A DNA stretch of 12,950 nt from Ruminococcus sp. 210702-SL.1.03 (lineage in GTDB: Bacteria; Bacillota; Clostridia; Oscillospirales; Ruminococcaceae), in contig NZ_JAJCLZ010000036.1 in assembly GCF_020559915.1 (NCBI RefSeq), positions 1 through 12,950 on the forward strand, written 5' to 3'. A program made the translations under genes and the position numbers. The notes beneath the pieces were generated by a model. That model worked only from the letters and a program-made list of their open reading frames with translations. It was not told the DNA's origin and searched no databases. Shown here piece after piece: positions 1 through 6,041 of the stretch (position 1 is the stretch's first letter; every line of letters starts with the position of its first letter).

Positions 1-2
1 CG

Positions 3-101
3 GAGAAAGCGACCAACGCGGTGCTAGGCAAGCTTGGGTACAAGCAGAACGGGGTAGCGGGTAAAAAGCTGATGAGGAAGTTGGCGGGGAAGGTGAAGTG
101 A
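3..101 (+). CDS. C-terminal end of an unidentified protein (5' end outside window)
   Basis: An open frame enters from the left edge and closes at TGA 99-101, giving 32 residues ending in KLMRKLAGKVK. The tail is very basic (many Lys) and rich in Gly and Ala. Codon use is more GC-rich than in the genes that follow, which suggests a different origin or a highly expressed gene. The family cannot be recognised from so little sequence. No clear terminator follows it before the promoter at 160. Confidence 0.45.
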   Translation, partial: EKATNAVLGKLGYKQNGVAGKKLMRKLAGKVK

Positions 102-159
102 TTGGTTAAATTCACTAAAATTGCGGTAAAAGTTTGTGCAATATTTTCTTGAAATGTTA

Positions 160-188
160 TTGACTTTTGTAGCTACATATGTTATACT
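160..188 (+). promoter_or_regulatory. Sigma-A promoter of the 42-aa small protein gene
   Basis: TTGACT at 160-165 and TATACT at 183-188 are separated by exactly 17 bp, and TGT precedes the -10 box (extended -10). Transcription should start near 195, leaving a leader of about 50 nt before the start codon at 245. Confidence 0.75.
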
Positions 189-244
189 ATAATTACAGTA
201 AGCAAGGCTTACAAGTTACGGGGCAGAACGAGAAAGGAGGAAAT

Positions 245-373
245 ATGAGCAAGATGACCGCTAAGGAATTTGACCTGCTGATCTCATTGATACTTTCAAT
301 GCTGAAAAATGGCGAGACCGAAGAAGTAATAAAACTTCTCGAGGAAACCAAAAACAAAAAAAGCTCCGACTAA
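245..373 (+). CDS. Small protein, 42 aa, unknown function
   Basis: The start at ATG 245 is chosen because a strong ribosome site (AAAGGAGG, 233-240) lies just before it; the upstream ATG at 179 falls inside the promoter and is not credible. The product is 42 aa: a short polar start, a hydrophobic stretch around residues 9-20 (FDLLISLILSML), then a charged helix (NGETEEVIKLLEETK) and a Lys/Ser-rich tail. It looks like two helices, the first amphipathic or membrane-associating. I do not recognise the family. It has its own strong promoter and ends in a bidirectional terminator from which an opposing transcription unit starts (356-462). That resembles small toxic peptide genes of type I toxin-antitoxin loci, but the hydrophobic segment is shorter than a usual membrane span, so this stays a hypothesis. 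Confidence 0.7.
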   Translation: MSKMTAKEFDLLISLILSMLKNGETEEVIKLLEETKNKKSSD

Positions 374-427
374 ATAGCCGGAGCACCAAAAAAACTAAGA
401 CGGGCGGTTCTGCCGCCGCCTATCTTA
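356..427 (-). ncRNA. Candidate antisense RNA 1 (about 70 nt)
   Basis: From the expected start near 427 the leftward transcript consists almost only of two hairpins (427-396 and 384-363), each followed by a U-run, so a product of about 40 or 72 nt is predicted. The longer form is complementary to the last 18 nt of the 42-aa coding region plus its 3' UTR. Convergent, 3'-overlapping antisense RNAs sharing a bidirectional terminator are known from type I toxin-antitoxin loci such as txpA/ratA and par of pAD1; assigning that role here is inference. Confidence 0.45.
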
Positions 428-433
428 TTTTTT
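396..433. terminator. Bidirectional terminator downstream of the 42-aa gene
   Basis: TAAGA and GGGCGG around 396-407 can pair with CCGCC and TCTTA at 413-427. Six T follow on the plus strand (428-433), and seven A precede it (388-394) and act as a U-run for leftward RNA. A second hairpin (GCTCCG 363-368 with CGGAGC 379-384) is followed leftward by another run of seven U, so leftward transcription meets two terminators in a row. Confidence 0.7.
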
Positions 434-462
434 AATATATCACGTTTTGCCCCGAATGTCAA
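434..462 (-). promoter_or_regulatory. Leftward sigma-A promoter of candidate antisense RNA 1
   Basis: Read on the minus strand: TTGACA (462-457), 17 bp, TATATT (439-434), preceded by TGA (extended -10). It points left into the terminator hairpins and the 3' end of the 42-aa gene. No leftward reading frame follows. Confidence 0.6.
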
Positions 463-470
463 GATAGGGC

Positions 471-665
471 GTGATAAGAATCGAAAACGGCAAGAAAAAA
501 ATGGGCAGACCTACCACTGAACCTAAGATCCATGTTGCAAGACTGAGACTGTCAGAAGCTGAAAAGCAAAAGCTTGACGAATGTTGCAGATTGACTGGCA
601 TGAGTATAACAGGGGTTTTAAAGCTCGGTATAGACAAGGTATACAACGATTATTTGCAAAAGTAA
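471..665 (+). CDS. Small ribbon-helix-helix-like DNA-binding protein
   Basis: The product is 64 aa from GTG 471, or 54 aa from ATG 501. Neither start has a good ribosome site; the longer form is given because a basic KKK stretch before MGRP is usual in this type of protein. After MGRPTTEP comes a beta-like segment (IHVARLRLSEAE) and two helices (KQKLDECCRLTGM, SITGVLKLGIDKVYNDYL). This is the layout of short CopG/Arc-type ribbon-helix-helix repressors common on Firmicute mobile elements. It probably binds DNA as a dimer and may regulate its own region. No rightward terminator separates it from the bro gene at 791, so the two may be co-transcribed. Family level is fairly likely; target unknown. 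Confidence 0.65.
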   Translation: MIRIENGKKKMGRPTTEPKIHVARLRLSEAEKQKLDECCRLTGMSITGVLKLGIDKVYNDYLQK

Positions 666-733
666 AAGCGGCAACGTCACACCGTCGAAAGCTGAACGTT
701 ACCGCAAAAAGAAACAACCCAAAATGAATTGCT
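660..733 (-). ncRNA. Candidate small RNA 2 (about 70-75 nt), antisense to the RHH-bro intergenic leader
   Basis: The leftward transcript from about 733 runs into a hairpin made of 705-696 and 677-668 (10 paired positions), followed by the U-rich tail TTTTACTTTT. The one non-Watson-Crick position (672/701) is a C-A clash in plus-strand RNA but a G-U pair in minus-strand RNA, so the hairpin fits leftward transcription. No U-run follows on the plus side. There is no reading frame. If the RHH and bro genes are co-transcribed, this RNA is antisense to their intergenic segment and just reaches the RHH stop codon. Confidence 0.5.
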
Positions 734-739
734 GAACTA

Positions 740-768
740 ATTATAGCATATCCTTTTCGGGTTGTCAA
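740..768 (-). promoter_or_regulatory. Leftward consensus promoter of candidate small RNA 2
   Basis: On the minus strand: TTGACA (768-763), 17 bp, TATAAT (745-740), with TGC before the -10 box. This is a full-consensus sigma-A promoter. It lies directly upstream of the bro gene but points away from it, toward the end of the ribbon-helix-helix gene. Confidence 0.7.
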
Positions 769-790
769 GTGAAAAGGAGTTATGATATTT

Positions 791-1645
791 ATGGAAAACG
801 TAATTACAAGATCATGCGAACAGTTTGGAACTATAAGACAGATAAAAGGCGACCCTGCGCTTTGGTGCGGTTCTGATGTAGCTAAGGCTCTGGGCTATGC
901 AAGACCAAATGACGCCATATCAGCTCATTGCAGGTGTACGGTGAAACGCCGTATACCTCACCCACAGTCGCCAAGCAAGCAGATAGAGGTCAGCTTTATC
1001 CCCGAAGCGGACGTTTACCGTCTGATCTGCCACAGCAAGCTGCCGAAAGCGCAGGAGTTTGAAAAATGGGTCTTTGAGGACGTTGTGCCGAAAGCTGTTC
1101 GCGGTGAGTCTAAGCAAATGACTTTTGACGATTACAGCTATTTCGATAAGACGTTCAACGGCGAACCTGTTGTGACTGTTCACGATATTGCTTATATGAC
1201 GGGCATTAACCGCACTACGATAAGCGAAACGATATGCAGAGAGCTGGCTGATCATGTTGAATACGGTTTGCTTGAAAAAGAGCCGCTCGCGCAGTTCAAG
1301 AGAGAAAATCCGAAAGTACCGAAAAATATTCCCAGTCTGATAATAGTGAACAAAAGAGGTTTTGAGGCGCTTTGCAAGATATACGGTTTGGAGATCGAAA
1401 AGCCAAAATGCTTTGCAATAGAAGATAAAAAGCACCCTATGCAGTTCATAACGCCCGAGATCACGCGTCACTCGGAAGAAATTCGCCGAATGGCTGAAAG
1501 GCTGATACATCTCACCTATCTTCTTGATGACACGCACGGTCAGGTCCTTTGTGGTGAAACCTTCTATCAGTGCAAAATGGCAGTTATTAGACAGATGAAG
1601 GAAATAGGCTCGTGTATCGTTATACCGCGTAAAGCGACAAAATGA
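791..1645 (+). CDS. Bro-N domain phage antirepressor family protein
   Basis: ATG 791 is preferred over ATG 782 because the ribosome site AAAAGGAG (772-779) is only 2 nt from 782 but 11 nt from 791. The product is 284 aa. Residues about 10-105 form a typical Bro-N domain: LWCGSDVAKALGYARPNDAI, then FIPEADVYRLICHSKLPKA, then FEKWVFEDVVPKAVR. Bro-N proteins bind DNA and in phages act as antirepressors or regulators. The C-terminal part contains a helix-turn-helix-like segment (VHDIAYMTGINRTTISETICR spans about residues 133-153) and a last helical region with REMAERL-like character; it is not the usual KilA or ANT domain that I can name. It follows the RHH-like gene and ends in a strong terminator. 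It marks prophage or mobile-element ancestry. Confidence 0.85.
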   Translation: MENVITRSCEQFGTIRQIKGDPALWCGSDVAKALGYARPNDAISAHCRCTVKRRIPHPQSPSKQIEVSFIPEADVYRLICHSKLPKAQEFEKWVFEDVVPKAVRGESKQMTFDDYSYFDKTFNGEPVVTVHDIAYMTGINRTTISETICRELADHVEYGLLEKEPLAQFKRENPKVPKNIPSLIIVNKRGFEALCKIYGLEIEKPKCFAIEDKKHPMQFITPEITRHSEEIRRMAERLIHLTYLLDDTHGQVLCGETFYQCKMAVIRQMKEIGSCIVIPRKATK

Positions 1646-1679
1646 AGTGTTTTGAGTGATCGGAGCGCTTGTTAAACGG

Positions 1680-1720
1680 ACAGCCGACAGGGTGCTTGGG
1701 GTGCTCTGTCGGCTGTTTTT
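1680..1720 (+). terminator. Rho-independent terminator of the bro gene
   Basis: ACAGCCGACAG (1680-1690) pairs perfectly with CTGTCGGCTGT (1706-1716), loop 15 nt, followed by TTTTT. Confidence 0.85.
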
Positions 1721-1724
1721 GCAT

Positions 1725-1760
1725 AAAAAAAGCGGGACAACATCCATAACACTGTCCCAC
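1725..1760 (-). terminator. Leftward terminator of the Abi_2 gene and/or candidate RNA 3
   Basis: Minus-strand GTGGGACA (1760-1753) pairs with TGTCCCGC (1739-1732), followed by seven U (1731-1725). The single imperfect position (1733/1759) is G-U in minus-strand RNA and C-A in plus-strand RNA, so this stem is built for leftward transcription. Confidence 0.75.
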
Positions 1761-1797
1761 TCAAAAACCTATTGCGGTTTGTTCTATTACAATATAT

Positions 1798-1826
1798 ATT
1801 ATATCACGATGAAGCCAATTTGTCAA
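1798..1826 (-). promoter_or_regulatory. Leftward consensus promoter straddling the Abi_2 stop codon
   Basis: On the minus strand: TTGACA (1826-1821), 17 bp, TATAAT (1803-1798), with TGA before the -10 box. The -35 lies in the last codons of the Abi_2 frame, and the TGN is the stop codon itself. Start near 1791 and the terminator at 1760-1725 would give a third RNA of about 67 nt. Because Abi_2 mRNA should use the same terminator, this may also be only a chance promoter-like match. Confidence 0.45.
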
Positions 1827-2856
1827 CAACTTTTTTTAAAAAAATAAAATTTGCAAATACGAGGCTGTTTTCAGCAAATAGATGGATATAATTTTGTTCA
1901 AAATGTTCAAGTACATCGAAAAATTTTTGAAAATCATAGCTTGCAACATCCTGCGAGGCAAGCTTTTTTAACGAATAGAGTACACAGACGATCTCACTTA
2001 TAATTCTGCATTTTAGCCTTGTGGTTTTTCCACTGTTGCCAATATCTGTGCCAAGACTATCGATAAAAGCGCGCATTCTTGGATCAATTCTTTCAGTCTC
2101 CTTGTAAAGAGTTGCTAGTATACAATTATTGTGAGCACACGCGTTTCTCATATTTTTTACATTAAAAAGAATATTCTCTGGAATAGGAGTTTCAGCTACA
2201 TATGTATGCTCTTTAGGATAGAAAAATTTATAGAAGCTGATAAGATCGCCGAAAGTTATCATCTCAAGCATTATCCAAATTGGCACATCTACAGCGTATT
2301 CGATCTGCTTTCCATTATTGTATAGCGATACGGAATAAACCGAGTCATCAGTTTTAGGATAAATGTATTTACCAGCTAGTTTGTTTAAATATAAACTCTC
2401 TCTCTTTTTGGCAATGTCTAGAGCAACTTTACCCCCTGATCTTGTTTTGAAAAAGTCTTGGATCAATTCATATCCATCGTTGTTACATTTTTCAAAATCC
2501 TGCAATATTCTTAGCTTAAGGCTGTGTTCTATATCTATGCACATAGAAAAAATATGTTTTCTTATATTCATGTCAAGTATCGCTGTTGCTCTGAGTTGAT
2601 CGAAGTTGAGATTGATATATTTTCCTTGGTTTATTCCGCACGGATATTTATCATACAGTTTTCTGTACGAACATCACCGCAGAAAATTATTACTTTCCAA
2701 AAGGTATTTTTCTACATATTCTTTAGTATGTGGTTCAATGATTATGCCCTTTTCGATCATTTTATCAACAAGTTCGGCTGAATTCATTTTTGGCTTTTCT
2801 AATGCCATTCTAGACTTGGTTGCGCACATTTCAGGAATGGAAAGCAAAACTGTCAC
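1804..2856 (-). pseudogene. Abi_2 family (AbiD/AbiF-like) abortive infection gene with one in-frame TGA
   Basis: Two frames, 2856-2674 and 2673-1804, are in the same phase and are separated only by TGA at 2676-2674 (codon 61 counted from GTG 2856). Read through, they give a protein of about 350 aa, the usual Abi_2 length. Before the stop: EKPKMNSAELVDKMIEKGI and YLLESNNFLR. After it: CSYRKLYDKY, GKYINLNFDQLRATAILDM, MCIDIEHSLKLRIL, DVPIWIMLEMITFGDL, NVKNMRNACAHNN. The RNACAH segment is an R-x4-H motif of HEPN type, which in related proteins is an RNase site. The stop falls where family members have Leu in NN-Y/F-FRLxxYRK; one base change from TTA gives TGA. The start is uncertain: GTG 2856, TTG 2847 (best spaced from AGAGGTGA) or a later ATG. 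Abi_2 proteins kill or arrest phage-infected cells. Probably a fresh pseudogene, unless the TGA is read through. Confidence 0.8.
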
Positions 2857-2878
2857 CTCTTATTATGGTATTTACTAA

Positions 2879-2907
2879 ATTATACAACATTTTTCTTGAA
2901 ATTTCAA
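2879..2907 (-). promoter_or_regulatory. Abi_2 promoter with a 14-bp palindrome over the -35 box
   Basis: On the minus strand: TTGAAA (2907-2902), 17 bp, TATAAT (2884-2879). The -35 is part of CTTGAAATTTCAAG (2895-2908), a perfect palindrome and a plausible operator. Confidence 0.7.
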
Positions 2908-2965
2908 GATGTAAACCAAATGAAAAATGAAAAATATTATATTTTTATTTATTGACCTACATACC

Positions 2966-2994
2966 TTGACAAAATTCATCAAAAATGATATACT
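2966..2994 (+). promoter_or_regulatory. Rightward consensus promoter between Abi_2 and the recombinase
   Basis: TTGACA (2966-2971), 17 bp, TATACT (2989-2994), with TGA before the -10 box. Divergent from the Abi_2 promoter, with start expected near 3001. Confidence 0.7.
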
Positions 2995-3129
2995 GATCTC
3001 GGTGATGTTATGGAAGTAAATTACAAACAGTCGGTGCGTGTGTATCGGCATATATGTGAGCGGACGGAAATAGTCCGTCAGAATCTGAGCAATGGGAGTT
3101 CCTAAATGCCTATTATGAAATCTGAAACT

Positions 3130-3151
3130 ATACACGTTTCATACACGTTCA
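3130..3151 (+). repeat. Two tandem 11-bp copies (ATACACGTTTC / ATACACGTTCA)
   Basis: Copies start at 3130 and 3141, about one helical turn apart. Such pairs can be protein-binding sites; here they lie beyond the 3' end of the recombinase gene, where an attachment site could be sought. Confidence 0.4.
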
Positions 3152-3297
3152 AAGCGAATTGTAAAATTATGTATGTAAAGCTGTGAACAGAGAAAAGCGC
3201 GCAAAGCCTTGATTTTGCAGGGCTTTAGGCGTGTTCATGATGTGGCGTAAAAGGGGAGAACAGGGCTGTTTTTACTCCCTCCTTCTCCGCCAAATAC

Positions 3298-3328
3298 CCG
3301 CCGTAGATTAACGTCTGCGGCGGTTTTT
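3298..3328 (+). terminator. Rightward terminator of the 3001 unit
   Basis: CCGCCGTAGA (3298-3307) pairs with TCTGCGGCGG (3314-3323), followed by TTTTT. The U-G pair at 3304/3317 exists only in plus-strand RNA, supporting the rightward direction. Confidence 0.8.
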
Positions 3329-3410
3329 GCGTTGTGCGGATCTTATTGCAAAAAAAAAGCGGCACTTTAGGGCGGCGCACATAAAGCAGTTTATGTGATT
3401 TGAAGATAAG

Positions 3411-5140
<1,730 letters not shown>

Positions 5141-5148
5141 CGCCAATA

Positions 5149-5328
5149 TTACACAGCCTGCTTCTCAGGTTCTTGTCCGGATTCACCGAGCATTTCTTCA
5201 CACTCACGGTCTATCAGCCTTTGCAGGATATCAGTAAGGCGTTCCTTTGAAGCAGGGTTGAATACTAACTTCACGATGTAAGTTGTTCGTCCGATCTTGT
5301 ACTCGGACACGTTGTTTTCTTTGTTCAT
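5149..5328 (-). CDS. tnpW: TnpW-family transposon-encoded protein
   Basis: 59 aa from ATG 5328, with AAGGA 8-12 nt upstream; too short for most ORF lists. The sequence YKIGRTTYIVKLVFNPASKE followed by TDILQRLIDREC is the conserved shape of TnpW, a small protein encoded next to Tn4451-type recombinases: a beta hairpin (IGNTTYIV-like) and one helix ending in DRE. The tail is acidic. Its molecular role is not firmly established; association with excision or with regulation of the element is the usual assumption. It lies directly upstream of the recombinase, and its promoter carries the same motif as the recombinase promoter. Confidence 0.8.
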   Translation of the reverse strand: MNKENNVSEYKIGRTTYIVKLVFNPASKERLTDILQRLIDRECEEMLGESGQEPEKQAV

Positions 5329-5345
5329 AGCGATCTTTCCTTTGC

Positions 5346-5423
5346 TTATATATCTCTACGCATTGGTGAGGGCATCGCTTTCTTTCTCTTACCCTCTACG
5401 CAGCCGCAAGGTCGGTATGTCAT
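5346..5423 (-). CDS. Possible leader peptide upstream of tnpW (25 aa)
   Basis: Within the approximately 125-nt leader of tnpW a 25-aa frame runs from ATG 5423 to TAA 5346, basic and rich in Pro, Cys and Arg (MTYRPCGCVEGKRKKAMPS...). AAAGG touches the start codon, which is closer than normal. The same leader can form GGTCGG/CCGACC (5409-5437) and has two CTCTACGCA copies (5354, 5394). It may be a translated leader, or only structured RNA. Confidence 0.25.
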   Translation of the reverse strand: MTYRPCGCVEGKRKKAMPSPMRRDI

Positions 5424-5458
5424 CCTTTCAGCCGACCGAGTATTTTGCGACTATGAAT

Positions 5459-5500
5459 ATTATAGCGCGTAATGAAGCCTATTGTCCAGCCGCATTGCGC
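5459..5500 (-). promoter_or_regulatory. tnpW promoter with partial copy of the recombinase operator
   Basis: On the minus strand: TGGACA (5488-5483), 18 bp, TATAAT (5464-5459). TTATAGCGCG (5460-5469) covers the -10 box, and TGCGC (5496-5500) lies just upstream of the -35, as at the recombinase promoter but with a wider gap. Confidence 0.6.
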
Positions 5501-5555
5501 ACGAACTTTAGGTTGTATTTCAGTTTTCCCCAGTGCAATTTATACTGGAAATATG

Positions 5556-5584
5556 AAAAGCAGCCTCAAGTGAGACTGCTTTTA
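5556..5584. terminator. Bidirectional terminator between the DUF4365 operon and tnpW
   Basis: AAAAGCAG (5556-5563) and CTGCTTTT (5576-5583) pair perfectly; CTC/GAG extend the stem after one mismatch, with loop AAGT. It ends the leftward operon whose last stop is at 5639 and insulates tnpW. Confidence 0.8.
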
Positions 5585-5638
5585 ACCTTCAACATCTAAC
5601 AAATATTTACATAAGTGTAGGCGCTTTAGTATTTATTC

Positions 5639-6037
5639 TTACATACAACCACCCATTGTAAGAATAACCATTGTATGCTTATAGCCTACATTTTTACCGC
5701 TGCATTCCATGACAATGTAATAATTGCTTTCATTCTCTGCCATTACAACTATTCCTTGTGAATAATTGGTTTTCCAAAGTGGTTTAACGCCATAGTATGG
5801 TGCAACTGCTTCATTTGTTGGATTAGGAGTTTCAATATTAAATCCATTTTCATATAGCCAAGCATGGTAATTTTTCAGAGCAGGAGGCGTTCCCATTACT
5901 TGAAATGCACTTAATGTTGCCATTTGGAATTCTATTTCATTTTCGAGAGTTATTACATACTTTTCTGTCGGATCAAGAATATATTCACCTATTGTGTTTC
6001 TTATATTCGAAAAATCATTGAGTTTTATATGTTTCAT
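5639..6037 (-). CDS. 132-aa protein of unknown function, partner of the DUF4365 gene
   Basis: ATG 6037 is chosen because AGAAGGAG stands 9 nt upstream; an earlier start at 6100 would overlap the previous gene by about 60 bp. That site is part of the last codons of the upstream gene (stop at 6044-6042), so the two are translationally linked. Residues: MKHIKLNDFSNIRN, a segment DPTEKYVITLENEIEFQMA, then TPPALKNYHAWLYENGF, APYYGVKPLWKTNYSQGIVV and NYYIVMECS. No signal peptide or membrane span and no family I recognise; it looks like a small soluble alpha/beta protein. Tight coupling to a nuclease-like protein fits an immunity or antitoxin partner, a specificity factor or an accessory subunit; this is inference from context only. 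Confidence 0.75.
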   Translation of the reverse strand: MKHIKLNDFSNIRNTIGEYILDPTEKYVITLENEIEFQMATLSAFQVMGTPPALKNYHAWLYENGFNIETPNPTNEAVAPYYGVKPLWKTNYSQGIVVMAENESNYYIVMECSGKNVGYKHTMVILTMGGCM

Positions 6038-6041
6038 ATTT

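Larger units (their letters stand above)
3001..3328 (+). ncRNA. Short rightward transcription unit, coding or non-coding
   Basis: A strong promoter and a strong terminator bound about 330 nt. It contains a 31-aa frame (ATG 3010 to TAA 3105, starting MEVNYKQSVRVYRHICERTE) without a good ribosome site, an adjoining 26-aa frame (3106-3186), a hairpin AAAGCC/GGCTTT (3203-3208 with 3221-3226), and pairing GGAGAA/TTCTCC near 3255-3288. It could be a structured RNA, the leader and remnant of a deleted gene, or the junction region of the recombinase element. It converges on the recombinase gene. Confidence 0.35.

Noticed and set aside
920..1747. 275-aa leftward frame antisense to the bro gene
   Set aside because: It lacks a ribosome site and family motifs, and lies opposite a gene with clear Bro-N motifs; it is a by-product of codon bias.
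2674..2676. Selenocysteine reading of the Abi_2 TGA
   Set aside because: The family has Leu, not Cys, at this place, and no convincing SECIS-like hairpin was noticed just after it.
2875..3135. 86-aa leftward frame between Abi_2 and the recombinase
   Set aside because: It covers both divergent promoters, has no ribosome site and has a biased hydrophobic composition from AT-rich DNA.
3360..3400. Leftward terminator for the recombinase at the CATAAA/TTTATG hairpin (3380-3395)
   Set aside because: The stem is only 6 bp and the T9 run lies about 25 nt further on after an unpaired GC-rich stretch, so a standard terminator is not supported.
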